Source: Nonomuraea harbinensis (GTDB lineage: Bacteria; Actinomycetota; Actinomycetes; Streptosporangiales; Streptosporangiaceae). Taken from it: a stretch of 64,000 nt of DNA. A program made the position numbers and the translations under genes. The stretch covers positions 1 through 64,000 of the forward strand of contig NZ_JAHKRN010000025.1 of NCBI RefSeq assembly GCF_019396385.1, in the 5' to 3' direction. This document shows positions 8,698 through 16,330 of the stretch, one piece after another (position 1 is the first letter of the stretch; every line of letters starts with the position of its first letter). The notes below the pieces were generated by a model that was given only the letters and a program-made list of their open reading frames with translations, was not told the DNA's origin and did not search any database.

Positions 8698-9294
8698 TTG
8701 ATTACGGACACAGAACGCGTGTCCACGGACGCCGAGGTGATCGAACAGTCCTGGCGGGACCCGGCCGCCTTCTCGACGCTGTTCGACCGTCACGCGCCCG
8801 CCCTGCACCGCTACGTCACCCGGCGGCTGGGCGACTCGCTCGCCGACGACGTCGTGGCCGACACGTTCCTGGCCGCCTTCCGGCGGCGCGACCGGTACGA
8901 CGTGCGCCACACCGACGCCCGCCCCTGGCTGTACGGGATGGCCGCCAACCTGATCGGCAAGCACCGCCGCAGCGAGGTCAGGTCCTACCAGGCGCTGGCC
9001 AGGACCGGCGTGGACGACGTGGTGGAGAGCTACGCCGACCGGGTGGACGCGCGGGTGTCGGCGTCGGCGGCACAGCGCGACCTGGCCCGCGCGCTGGCCG
9101 AGCTGTCCCCCGACGAGCGTGACGTGCTGCTGATGATCGCGTGGGCCGACCTGGGCTACGAGGAGGTGGCCCAGGCGCTCGGCATCCCGGTGGGGACCGT
9201 CAGGTCCCGGCTGCACCGGGCCAGGAAGAAGACCCGCGCCGCTCTGGGCGGGATGAATCCGACGGACGTCGACGAGGAGAACGATCATGGATGA
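8698..9294 (+). CDS. ECF-type RNA polymerase sigma factor
   Basis: 198 aa. Region 2 is visible in AAFSTLFDRHAPALHRYVTRRLGDSLADDVVADTFLAAFRRRDRY and ARPWLYGMAANLIGKHRR; region 4 in LAELSPDERDVLLMIAWADLGYEEVAQALGIPVGTVRSRLHRARKK. TTG 8698 follows a purine-rich AAAGGGGG; a GTG at 8719 is the alternative. Its 3' end overlaps the next gene by 8 nt, so the two are translationally coupled. It probably directs transcription of a small stress regulon including its own operon. Confidence 0.9.
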   Translation: MITDTERVSTDAEVIEQSWRDPAAFSTLFDRHAPALHRYVTRRLGDSLADDVVADTFLAAFRRRDRYDVRHTDARPWLYGMAANLIGKHRRSEVRSYQALARTGVDDVVESYADRVDARVSASAAQRDLARALAELSPDERDVLLMIAWADLGYEEVAQALGIPVGTVRSRLHRARKKTRAALGGMNPTDVDEENDHG

Positions 9295-10105
9295 CCTGCG
9301 GTTGCTCCAAGAGATGCGCGCGGACGCGCCGGAGCCCGGGGAGGCGCGGCTCGCTGAGATGCGTGCCGCGCTCAGCGAGGAGATCACACTCAGCGGCCTG
9401 ACAGCGGGCACGCCACCCCGCGAGGCTGTCGCGGCGGGCGCGCTCGCCACCCAGGGCGCCGTCCGGGGGACCGCGGCGCGACGGGTGCCGCGCTTCGTCA
9501 AGCTGGGCGTCGCGCTGTCGGGGGTCGCGGCGGCCGCTCTCGCGGCGCTGCTGGTCAACGGCGGCGCGGCCCCGGCGTTCGCCGTCACCTCTCAGGCCGA
9601 CGGCTCGATCAAGGTGACCATCAACGAGTTCAGCGACCCCGGCAGCCTTGAGGAAGCGCTGGCGGACAAGGGCGTCAACGCCGCGGTCGACTACCTGCCC
9701 GAGGGGAAGACCTGCCAGGGCACGCGGGGCGAGCCCGCCAAGGCGAGCGGGCGGGTGGAGACCGGCCTCCGCTCGAACGGCGGCGGCGTGGACTTCACCA
9801 TCACCAAGGGCGCGGTCGGCAGCGGTGAGACGCTGGTCCTGGCCATCTCCGGCGGCGGGTCCGGCAAGGCGCCCTCCGGCATGAATGTCGCGGTGATCAA
9901 GGGCGAGGTGAAGGAGTGCACGCCGGTCTCGGTGCCCGCTCCCGCCGATTCCGGCGAGGGTGAGAAGGGTTCCGAGGTCAACGAGCAGGGCGGCCCGGAG
10001 AAGGGGACCCACACCGTCACCGAGGGTGACGACCAGGGCCCCCGGCACGACACGGGCGGCAGCTCCGACGACGGCTCCAAGATCCTCCACAGCAGCGGCG
10101 ACTAG
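9287..10105 (+). CDS. CU044_5270-type membrane protein, likely sigma-factor partner
   Basis: 272 aa. The N-terminus (MDDLRLLQEMRADAPEPGEARLAEMRAAL) matches the cytoplasmic start of proteins named CU044_5270 family that follow ECF sigma genes in actinomycetes. One membrane helix (VKLGVALSGVAAAALAALLV) is followed by an extracytoplasmic domain and an acidic, Gly/Asp/Glu-rich tail. The 8-nt overlap with the sigma gene and the topology suggest an anti-sigma-like role, which is inference. An IS element sits 9 bp after the stop codon, between this gene and its presumed terminator. Confidence 0.75.
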   Translation: MDDLRLLQEMRADAPEPGEARLAEMRAALSEEITLSGLTAGTPPREAVAAGALATQGAVRGTAARRVPRFVKLGVALSGVAAAALAALLVNGGAAPAFAVTSQADGSIKVTINEFSDPGSLEEALADKGVNAAVDYLPEGKTCQGTRGEPAKASGRVETGLRSNGGGVDFTITKGAVGSGETLVLAISGGGSGKAPSGMNVAVIKGEVKECTPVSVPAPADSGEGEKGSEVNEQGGPEKGTHTVTEGDDQGPRHDTGGSSDDGSKILHSSGD

Positions 10106-10114
10106 CGACGTGCC

Positions 10115-10118
10115 CTAA
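10115..10118. repeat. Left target-site duplication CTAA of the IS
   Basis: CTAA abuts the left inverted repeat and is repeated exactly at 11523-11526. A 4-bp duplication of YTAR type fits IS701-family insertion. Confidence 0.85.
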
Positions 10119-11522
10119 TACTCCAGTGACATTTTGTGATCATGGTTCGGATCTGCGCTGGTAGTGGCAGAGCCGGGCCGTGGCCTGGTGGCGTCGGCGC
10201 CAGCGTGACCAGCGCAGAACGTTAACGATGGAGCGGTTCTGGACCAGCACGAGGGTCGCGAGCAGCCGGCGGATCTCGGGCAGGGTCAGCGGAATCTGGT
10301 CGTGATCGCTGGGTGGCTGAGCGGCGGCGATGGCCGCCAGCAGGGCCAGAGCGAGCATGGCCAGGGTGATGTGCCGGTGCCAGGCCGTCCAGTCGCGTAC
10401 TTGGTAATGGTCCAGACCGACCTGACCCTTAGCGGCTTGGAATGACTCCTCGACCGCCCACCGAACCCCGGCGATCTTCGCCAGGACCATCAGCGGCTGC
10501 CGGACAGGCGCGTAGCAGCGGTAGAACGCCAGCTCGCCGGTGGTCAGGTTGCGGCGGATCAGCAGCCACCGATACCCGTAGGGCTCGCTCTGGTCGATGC
10601 GGGCCCAGGCCCAGGCGTACCAGCGCGGCCCCTTGGCGCCCTGCCCGGCGCGGTAGCGGTGCCAGTGCCGGTCGGCCACCCGTGCGGCGACCTCGGCCGC
10701 GCTCACCTGCACGCCCTCGAAGTCGACCCGCCGGTTGCCCGCGATCGCCAGCACGTACCCCATCCGGTGCTCCTCCAGGGCGGCGCGCAGGTGCGGGTCC
10801 TGGCCGTAGACCTCATCGCCGGTCACCCAGCGGGCGGGCACGCCGGCCCGCAGGGCGGCCAGCACCATGGCGGTGGCCAGGGCCGGCTTGGTGGCGAAGG
10901 CCGTCTCGCCGGGGACGCCGGCCGCCTGACAGCGGTCGGCATCGGCCAGCCAGGTGCGTTCGGGCAGGTAGAGCCGCCGGTCCAGCAGCGCCCGCCCCGC
11001 TGGGGTGGCGTAGGCGAGGAACACCCCGATCTGGCAGTTCTCGATCCGGCCCGCCGTGCCGCTGTATTGCCGCTGTACCCCGGCCGAGCCGCGGCCCTTC
11101 TTGACGAACCCCGTCTCATCCACGACCAGCACGCCGTCTGGGCCGAGCCGGTCGACAACGAAGCCCCGGACGTCATCGCGAATGGCGTCGGCGTCCCAGC
11201 GGGCGGAGCGCAGCAGCCGCTGCAACGTCTGAGGACCGGCCAATCCGGCGTGCTCGGCCAGGTTCCAGCAGTTCTTGCGGTCGATATCGGCCAGCAGCCC
11301 GCGCACGTACGCACCGGCGGCGCGACGGGGTTCAACGCGGCTGAACCGGCCGGCGATCCGGGCCATCAACTCGTTGAAGATGACCATCCAGCCGTCAGGG
11401 TCTACGCTGTGGTCCGCGGCCACCGCACGATCTTTGGTTGTCTTCACAAACTCCGAATGATCACGCGGTGGCCGTCGCCATGTGACCCCAACGCCTCAAG
11501 ATCGCGAAGTGTCACTGGAGTA
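10119..11522. mobile_element. IS701-like insertion sequence, 1404 bp, complete
   Basis: Bounded by 23-bp terminal inverted repeats: 10119-10141 and 11500-11522, both reading inward TACTCCAGTGACA, with 20 of 23 positions identical. The element carries one full-length transposase gene on the minus strand and is flanked by 4-bp CTAA duplications. Intact ends, intact transposase and intact duplications suggest a fairly recent insertion. It lies between the ECF operon and its terminator hairpin. Confidence 0.92.
10140..11447 (-). CDS. IS701-family DDE transposase
   Basis: 435 aa. Catalytic landmarks: VLVVDETGFVKKG (first Asp), WVTGDEVYGQD (second Asp) and VRWAVEESFQAAKGQVGLDHYQVRDW (Glu). Together they are diagnostic of the IS701 family. 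The stop codon sits inside the left inverted repeat of the element and the GTG start is 53 bp from the right repeat, as expected for a compact IS. No frameshift or internal stop is seen, so it is probably active. Confidence 0.93.
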   Translation of the reverse strand: MKTTKDRAVAADHSVDPDGWMVIFNELMARIAGRFSRVEPRRAAGAYVRGLLADIDRKNCWNLAEHAGLAGPQTLQRLLRSARWDADAIRDDVRGFVVDRLGPDGVLVVDETGFVKKGRGSAGVQRQYSGTAGRIENCQIGVFLAYATPAGRALLDRRLYLPERTWLADADRCQAAGVPGETAFATKPALATAMVLAALRAGVPARWVTGDEVYGQDPHLRAALEEHRMGYVLAIAGNRRVDFEGVQVSAAEVAARVADRHWHRYRAGQGAKGPRWYAWAWARIDQSEPYGYRWLLIRRNLTTGELAFYRCYAPVRQPLMVLAKIAGVRWAVEESFQAAKGQVGLDHYQVRDWTAWHRHITLAMLALALLAAIAAAQPPSDHDQIPLTLPEIRRLLATLVLVQNRSIVNVLRWSRWRRRHQATARLCHYQRRSEP

Positions 11523-11526
11523 CTAA
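11523..11526. repeat. Right target-site duplication CTAA of the IS
   Basis: Exact copy of the CTAA at 10115-10118. Confidence 0.85.
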
Positions 11527-11555
11527 CCCGGCGGCCCCGCCAAGGGGCCGCCGGG
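11527..11555. terminator. Displaced terminator hairpin of the ECF sigma operon
   Basis: Perfect 12-bp stem (CCCGGCGGCCCC and complement) with a GCCAA loop, directly after the right target duplication. Before the IS inserted it would have stood about 10-40 bp after the stop of the gene ending at 10105, the normal terminator position. It could also now terminate transcripts leaving the IS. Confidence 0.7.
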
Positions 11556-11585
11556 AACCCGGGCTCCTAGGGGCGGCCCCTTCGC

Positions 11586-11956
11586 ATGACACGTGGCCTC
11601 GCCGAGGTGGCCGCCCTGCTGGCGACCGCGCCGCTGCCATGGTGGATCGGCGGCGGACACGCGATCGAGCCGGCGGTCGGCCACGCGTACCGCACGCACG
11701 GCGACGTGGACCTCGGCCTGCTGCGCCGCGACCACGTCCCCGACGCCCCCTGACCGCCCTCACCGTCACTGACGGTCCGCTGCGCCGGCTCGCTCCGGAG
11801 GTCCGGCTCCTCCATAAGGCGCGGGCGCCGCGCCCCAAGGACGAGATGGACTTCGACCGCATGCTGCCCCTGCTCACCCCGCCCCAGCGAGACTGCGGAG
11901 ACCGAGCACGGCGCCCATCCGTGGCGGGGCCGTCTGATGATGTGAACCGGTGGTAG
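11586..11956 (+). pseudogene. Decayed aminoglycoside-adenylyltransferase-like nucleotidyltransferase
   Basis: Two pieces of one family are found in different frames. The first piece (11586-11753) reads to WWIGGGHAIEPAVGHAYRTHGDVDLGLLRRD, the nucleotide-binding start of this family. After a stop, the second piece (about 11755-11890, another frame) reads LAPEVRLLHKARAPRPKDEMDFDRMLPLL, the family's C-terminal motif. The middle of the protein is missing, so at least one deletion and a frameshift have occurred. It is adjacent to the IS. It is unlikely to make a functional enzyme. Confidence 0.75.
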
Positions 11957-12077
11957 AGATCTTTCCTCTCGGGGGGAGAAAGGTCCTCGGGTTCTTGGTG
12001 CTCATAACCGGAGCGTGAGGAAATCTGTACTTTTCGTGATCGGCGGTGCCGCAGGGACGCCGCGTTACCGTAGAGGA

Positions 12078-12323
12078 GTGCCAGAGGTGAGTCTGTACCT
12101 GCCGGAGGACATGAAGCAGCGGGTCGCGGAAGCGGCCAGGGCGCATCACATGTCCGAGGACGCCTACATGCGCGAGGCGATCGCGCGGATGCTCGGCGCC
12201 GAGGTCCTGACCGAGCGGCCCCGTCCCACGCTGCCGCTCTTCGAGATCAGCGGCGAGCCGCTGACGGCCGAACGCATCGACGAGATCCTCGCGGAGGGCT
12301 TCGGAGAGAACGGGCGCGGCTGA
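12078..12323 (+). CDS. VapB-like antitoxin
   Basis: 81 aa. It starts VPEVSLYLPEDMKQRVAEAARAHHMSEDAYMREAIARML, a ribbon-helix-helix-like pattern (short beta strand, then two helices) typical of CopG/VapB antitoxins; the C-terminal half would wrap the toxin. GTG 12078 lies 6 nt after TACCGT (12066-12071), a leaderless arrangement. GTG 12087, with GAGGAG upstream, is an alternative. Its stop overlaps the PIN toxin start by 1 nt. Confidence 0.8.
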   Translation: MPEVSLYLPEDMKQRVAEAARAHHMSEDAYMREAIARMLGAEVLTERPRPTLPLFEISGEPLTAERIDEILAEGFGENGRG

Positions 12324-12745
12324 TGCCAGTTCTCGACACCAGCGGCCTGCTCGCCGCGATCGACCCCGGGCAGCCGCAGCACAAGGAAGCGCGCGACGTG
12401 CTCTTCATGGAGCGAGGGCCGATACTCCTGTCTCCGTACGTGCTCGCTGAGACCGACTACATGATTCTCAAGCTCGTGGGAGTGCGCCGCGAGCTCGACT
12501 TTCTGCGGAGCGTGAGCAGCGGGTTCTACGAGATGGTCGTCATATCCGCACTGGACGTACGACAGGCGGTGGACATCGTGGAGCAGTACGCGAACATGCA
12601 GGTCGGGCTGACCGACGCCTCTGTGGCCCTCATCGCGGCCCGCTATGAGACGACCCGGGTGCTGACGCTGGATCAGCGGCACTTCCGGGCCATGAAGCCG
12701 CTCTGGGGCGACGCGTTCACCGTGTTGCCCGCCGACCTCAACTAG
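12323..12745 (+). CDS. VapC-like PIN-domain ribonuclease toxin
   Basis: 140 aa. PIN-domain acidic residues are visible: VLDTSGLLAAID (first Asp), ADTDY-type ETDYMI (Glu/Asp in the second motif), and GLTDASVALIAARY (third motif Asp), followed by LTLDQRHF. Such enzymes cleave RNA, often tRNA or rRNA, when released from the antitoxin. It is translationally coupled to the VapB-like gene. It ends 4 nt past the convergent pncA stop, overlapping it. Confidence 0.88.
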   Translation: MPVLDTSGLLAAIDPGQPQHKEARDVLFMERGPILLSPYVLAETDYMILKLVGVRRELDFLRSVSSGFYEMVVISALDVRQAVDIVEQYANMQVGLTDASVALIAARYETTRVLTLDQRHFRAMKPLWGDAFTVLPADLN

Positions 12746-13311
12746 CGGACGATCGGGGCGCCGTGGAGGGTGGCGCCGGCGGCGTCGAGCTGGGCCACGG
12801 CGGCGTCCGTCGTCTGCTTGGCCACGCCGGCCGTGAGGTCGAGCAGCACGCGGACCGTGAGGCCGTGCTTGACGGCGTCGATGGCGGTGGCGCGGACGCA
12901 GTGGTCGGTGGCGATGCCCACCACGTCGACGTCGCGCACGCCGTGCTCGCGCAGCCACTCCGCCAGCGGGACGCCGTCGCCGGAGGTGCCCTCGAAGCCG
13001 CTGTAGGCCGCCTCGTGGGCGCCCTTGCTGAAGACCTCCTCCACGGCCGACACGTCGAACGCCGGGTGGAAGTCGGCGCCGGGGGTGCCCGCCACGCAGT
13101 GGGCCGGCCAGGAGGTGGCGAAGTCGGGCTCGTCGGCGAAGTGGGAGCCGGGGTCGACATGGTAGTCGCGGGTGGCCACCACGTGGTCGTAGCGGTGGTC
13201 GGCCACGTGTCGCGAGATCGCGGCCGCGACCTCGGAGCCGCCCGCCACGGCGAGGCTGCCTCCCTCGCAGAAGTCGTTCTGCACATCGACGATGATCAGC
13301 GCCGTACCCAT
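12742..13311 (-). CDS. pncA: Nicotinamidase (isochorismatase-like hydrolase)
   Basis: 189 aa. Converts nicotinamide to nicotinate for NAD salvage. Seen: catalytic Asp in ALIIVDVQNDFCEGG, Lys in VFSKGAHE, the metal-site DYHVDPGSHF, and nucleophile Cys in GIATDHCVRATA. I use ATG 13311 because TATCGT ends 7 nt upstream, a leaderless promoter; a GTG at 13320 lies inside that box. It sits beside nicotinate phosphoribosyltransferase, the next step of the pathway, on the same strand but with its own promoter. Confidence 0.93.
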   Translation of the reverse strand: MGTALIIVDVQNDFCEGGSLAVAGGSEVAAAISRHVADHRYDHVVATRDYHVDPGSHFADEPDFATSWPAHCVAGTPGADFHPAFDVSAVEEVFSKGAHEAAYSGFEGTSGDGVPLAEWLREHGVRDVDVVGIATDHCVRATAIDAVKHGLTVRVLLDLTAGVAKQTTDAAVAQLDAAGATLHGAPIVR

Positions 13312-13326
13312 ACGGCCCACGATACG

Positions 13327-14616
13327 TCAGGCGAACTCCGTGGGGATCGCCGCGTACCCCCGGGCGAGGTGGAGCGCGTCCTGCGGCAGGCGGGCGATCG
13401 CCTCGGCGTGCCGCGCCCGTGCCTCGGCGAGGGGTTCGCGGCCGACGATTTCGCCCTCGCGTACGAACTCGGTCAGCAGCGGCACGCCGCCCTCCGGCAC
13501 CAGCCCGGACGTGGTGACCAGCTCCGTCTCGTAGTGGTCCGACTTGTTCAGCAGACGATAGGCCTGCTTGCGCCCGCCCCGCGACGGCTTGCCGACCGAC
13601 CGTTTGGCCACCGGCTCCAGCTTGCCGGTCCTGGTCTCGCGGGCCACCAGCTTGTAGACCAGCGCGGCCGTGGGCACGCCCGAGCCGGTCACCAGGGAGG
13701 TGCCGACGCCGTAGCCGTCGACCGGGGCCGCGGCCAGCGCGGCGATCGCGTACTCGTCCAGGTCGGAGGTGACCAGGATGCGGGTGTGGAAGGCGCCGAG
13801 CGAGTCGAGCTGCTCGCGTACCTCCTGGGCGGCGGCGGCCAGGTCGCCGGAGTCGATGCGGACGGCGCCCAGCTTCTCGCCGGCCAGCTCGACCGCGGTG
13901 CGCACGGCCTCACGCACGTCGTAGGTGTCGACGAGCAGCGTGGTGCCGGGGCCCAGCGTGGCGATCTGGGCCTCGAACGCCTGCTCCTCCGAGTCGTGCA
14001 GGAGCGTGAACGCGTGCGCGGCCGTGCCGGCCGTGGGGATCCCGTACAGCCGCCCGGCCTGCAGGTTGGAGGTGGAGGAGAACCCGGCGAGGTAGGCGGC
14101 GCGGGCGGCGGCCACCGCGGCCTGCTCGTGCGTGCGGCGCGCGCCCATCTCGATGATCGGCCGCTTGCCGGCCGCGTTCACCATCCGGGAGGCGGCCGAG
14201 GCGATCGCGCAGTCGTGGTTCAGCACCGAGAGGATCAGCGTCTCCAGCAGCACGGCCTCGGCGAACGTGCCCTCCACGACCATGATGGGGGAGGCGGGGA
14301 AGTACAGGTCGCCCTCGCGGTAGCCGTGGATGCTCCCCGAGAACCGGTATTCGGCCAGGAAGGCGAGGGTCGGCTCGTCGACGACGTTGTGCTCCTGGAG
14401 AAAAGTGAGTTCTTCGTCACCGAAACGGAAGCGTTCCAGCTCGTCGAGGACGCGTCCCGCCCCGGCGACCACTCCGTAGCGCCGCCCGCCGGGCAGGTGG
14501 CGGGCGAACACCTCGAAGACCGCTCGCCGGTGTGCCGCGCCGCTTCGCAACGCCGCCTGCAGCATCGTCAGCTCATAGTGATCTGTCAGCAACGCGGTGC
14601 TCATGGTCATCGTCAC
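13327..14616 (-). CDS. pncB: Nicotinate phosphoribosyltransferase
   Basis: About 429 aa. Makes nicotinate mononucleotide from nicotinate and PRPP. Family motifs: TALLTDHYELTMLQAAL near the start, GRRYGVVAG, VEGTFAEAVLLETLILSVLNHD, EMGARRTHEQAAVAAARAAYLAGFSSTSNL, and VRIDSGDL with the later DLDEYAI. GTG 14616 lies 7 nt after TAGTCT; ATG 14610 or 14604 are alternatives. It is divergent from clpS, the two starts being 35 bp apart. Confidence 0.93.
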   Translation of the reverse strand: MTMTMSTALLTDHYELTMLQAALRSGAAHRRAVFEVFARHLPGGRRYGVVAGAGRVLDELERFRFGDEELTFLQEHNVVDEPTLAFLAEYRFSGSIHGYREGDLYFPASPIMVVEGTFAEAVLLETLILSVLNHDCAIASAASRMVNAAGKRPIIEMGARRTHEQAAVAAARAAYLAGFSSTSNLQAGRLYGIPTAGTAAHAFTLLHDSEEQAFEAQIATLGPGTTLLVDTYDVREAVRTAVELAGEKLGAVRIDSGDLAAAAQEVREQLDSLGAFHTRILVTSDLDEYAIAALAAAPVDGYGVGTSLVTGSGVPTAALVYKLVARETRTGKLEPVAKRSVGKPSRGGRKQAYRLLNKSDHYETELVTTSGLVPEGGVPLLTEFVREGEIVGREPLAEARARHAEAIARLPQDALHLARGYAAIPTEFA

Positions 14617-14650
14617 GAGTCGAAGACTACGGCCCACATAGGGCAGACTC

Positions 14651-14950
14651 ATGGATGTGGGTAGCACCGCTCCAATCACCGTCGAGCGTCCTTCACAGGA
14701 CGTCCGGCCCGATCTGCCGTGGGTGACGATCGTCTGGAACGACCCGGTCAACCTCATGTCCTATGTGACCTATGTCTTCCAAACGGTCTTCGGCTACACC
14801 CGGGAGAAGGCCGAGAAGCTGATGATGGACGTCCACCACAAGGGGAAGGCCGTCGTGTCCAGCGGCACGCGCGAAGAGATGGAACGCGATGTGCAGATTC
14901 TCCACTCCTACGGCCTGTGGGCGACGGTCCAACCGGATTCGGTCAAGTGA
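14651..14950 (+). CDS. clpS: Clp protease adaptor ClpS
   Basis: 99 aa. Delivers N-degron substrates to ClpAP/ClpCP. Diagnostic residues: VTIVWNDPVNLMSYVTYVFQTVFGY and KLMMDVHHKGKAVVSSG (the MxVHxxGxA segment that binds N-terminal residues). It starts the run clpS-DUF2017-mec-cysO-cysM. A -10-like TAGGGC lies 6 nt upstream of the ATG but is a poor match. Confidence 0.93.
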   Translation: MDVGSTAPITVERPSQDVRPDLPWVTIVWNDPVNLMSYVTYVFQTVFGYTREKAEKLMMDVHHKGKAVVSSGTREEMERDVQILHSYGLWATVQPDSVK

Positions 14951-14960
14951 GGCGGTGCCG

Positions 14961-15485
14961 GTGAGCTCGGGGTTCTCTTCCGGACGCGACGGAGCGGTGA
15001 TCGCGAAGTTCGAGGCCGCGGAGGTCTCGATCCTGTCCTCGCTCGTCGGGATGGTGCTCGGGCTGGTCGCGCCCGGCGAGACCAGCGACGACCCGCTGGA
15101 GCGGGCGCTCGGCATCGGCGACGGCGCGGCGCCGTCCGATCCGGTGCTGGCGCGGCTGTTCCCGTCGGCTTACGAGGACGAGAAGGAGTCGACGGAGTTC
15201 CGCCGCTACACCGAGGCGACGCTCCGCGACGGCAAGCGCGCCGACGCCCAGACCCTGCTCGACACCGCCGCGCCGGGCCGGGTGGAGCTCACTCCCGAGC
15301 AGGCCCAGGCCTGGCTGCGCTCGCTCAACGACGTCCGGCTCACGCTCGGCACCCGCCTGGAGGTGACCGAGGAGATCCACGACGAGCTCGAGTCGATGTC
15401 CGAGGACGACCCGCGCTACCCGGCGTTCGTCACCTACGACTGGCTCACCTACCTGCAAGACAGCCTGGTCCGAGCGCTCTGGTAA
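14961..15485 (+). CDS. DUF2017 family protein
   Basis: About 174 aa, all-helical. Recognised from VIAKFEAAEVSILSSLVGMVLGLV and from RLTLGTRLEVTEEIHDELE near the C-terminus, both conserved in this actinobacterial family. GTG 14961 is favoured by TGAGG about 8 nt upstream; GTG 14955 is the alternative. The gene stands between clpS and the Mec-like peptidase in many actinomycetes. Its role is unknown. Confidence 0.85.
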   Translation: MSSGFSSGRDGAVIAKFEAAEVSILSSLVGMVLGLVAPGETSDDPLERALGIGDGAAPSDPVLARLFPSAYEDEKESTEFRRYTEATLRDGKRADAQTLLDTAAPGRVELTPEQAQAWLRSLNDVRLTLGTRLEVTEEIHDELESMSEDDPRYPAFVTYDWLTYLQDSLVRALW

Positions 15486-15495
15486 CTTCCGCAGC

Positions 15496-15897
15496 ATGCT
15501 GACCATCTCGAAGGAACTGGCCGACAAGATCGTCGCCCATGCCCGGGCCGACCACCCCGACGAGGCATGCGGCGTGATCGCGGGGCGTGACGGCGTCCCG
15601 GAGCGGTTCATCCCGATGGAGAACGCCGAGCGCTCGCCCACCTTCTACCGGTTCGACTCGATGGAGCAGTTCCGCGTCTGGCGTGAGATGGACGACCGCG
15701 ACGAGGAGCCGGTGGTGATCTACCACTCCCACACGGCCACCGAGGCATACCCGTCGCGGACCGACGTCTCATACGCGTCGGAGCCGAACGCCCACTACGT
15801 CCTGGTCTCGACCAGGCACGAGACGGACGTCGAGTTCCGCTCGTACCGGATCCTGGACGGTGAGATCACCGAGGAAGAGGTAAGGTTCATCCCATGA
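15496..15897 (+). CDS. mec: JAMM/Mov34 metallopeptidase, CysO-cysteine hydrolase type
   Basis: 133 aa. Full JAMM motif: Glu23 (PDEACG), His77-Ser-His79 (VVIYHSHTATE) and Ser87/Asp90 (PSRTD). The gene immediately precedes cysO and cysM, so it is almost certainly the protease that releases cysteine from the CysO thiocarboxylate adduct. ATG 15496 is 7 nt after TAACTT (15483-15488), a leaderless start inside the gap after DUF2017. Confidence 0.92.
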   Translation: MLTISKELADKIVAHARADHPDEACGVIAGRDGVPERFIPMENAERSPTFYRFDSMEQFRVWREMDDRDEEPVVIYHSHTATEAYPSRTDVSYASEPNAHYVLVSTRHETDVEFRSYRILDGEITEEEVRFIP

Positions 15898-15971
15898 TGG
15901 GCTGGCCTGTGCAGAGTTTCCTCTTCGCACACACTCCGGCTGTCCTCCTGTACGACTGTCGCTGGCTCTGA
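15897..15971 (+). CDS. Possible 24-codon leader peptide before cysO
   Basis: A short frame starts at ATG 15897 (an ATG at 15894 adds one Met) on the mec stop codon and ends at TGA 15969-15971. Its end reads LLYDCRWL. It fills the 159-bp mec-cysO gap, and a Cys codon close to its stop is what a cysteine-responsive attenuator would need. There is no homology evidence here and the frame is short enough to occur by chance. Confidence 0.3.
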   Translation: MGWPVQSFLFAHTPAVLLYDCRWL

Positions 15972-16056
15972 TCAGGTAACTGAGCAGGAATCCCCAGACA
16001 CCCGTCGGTGTTGCATGCCGATGGGGACGACGACCAGATCGAGGAGATTGACAGCG

Positions 16057-16329
16057 ATGGCCATCGAGGTCCGCATTCCGACCATCCTGCGTAACTACAC
16101 CGACGGCGCCAAGGCCGTCAGCGCCGAAGGCGCGACCCTGGACGAGCTGATCGCCAGCCTGGAGTCCCGCCACCCCGGCATCAAGGACCGCCTCGTCGAC
16201 GACAACGGCCTGCGCCGCTTCGTCAACGTCTACCTGAACGACGAGGACGTGCGCTTCCTCGGCGGGCTCGGCACCCCCGTCTCCGACGGCGACACGGTGA
16301 CCGTCCTCCCGGCCGTCGCCGGCGGGTGA
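16057..16329 (+). CDS. cysO: Sulfur carrier protein CysO (MoaD/ThiS family)
   Basis: 90 aa beta-grasp protein ending in Gly-Gly (PAVAGG), the residue that becomes a thiocarboxylate. It carries sulfur to CysM-bound acrylate during cysteine synthesis. ATG 16057 has GAGGAG at 16041-16046, 10 nt upstream; the longer frame from 16015 is not favoured. cysM starts 1 nt after its stop codon, so the two are cotranslated. Confidence 0.93.
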   Translation: MAIEVRIPTILRNYTDGAKAVSAEGATLDELIASLESRHPGIKDRLVDDNGLRRFVNVYLNDEDVRFLGGLGTPVSDGDTVTVLPAVAGG

Positions 16330-16330
16330 C

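Noticed and set aside
14639..14650. Leaderless promoter for clpS (TAGGGC then 6 nt)
   Set aside because: The final T of the -10 box is missing, so I did not count it with the others.
12763..14664. A 633-codon open frame on the plus strand opposite pncA and pncB
   Set aside because: Low-complexity Ala/Gly/Arg/Val product without family motifs; it lies antisense to two clear enzymes and arises from GC-rich third positions.
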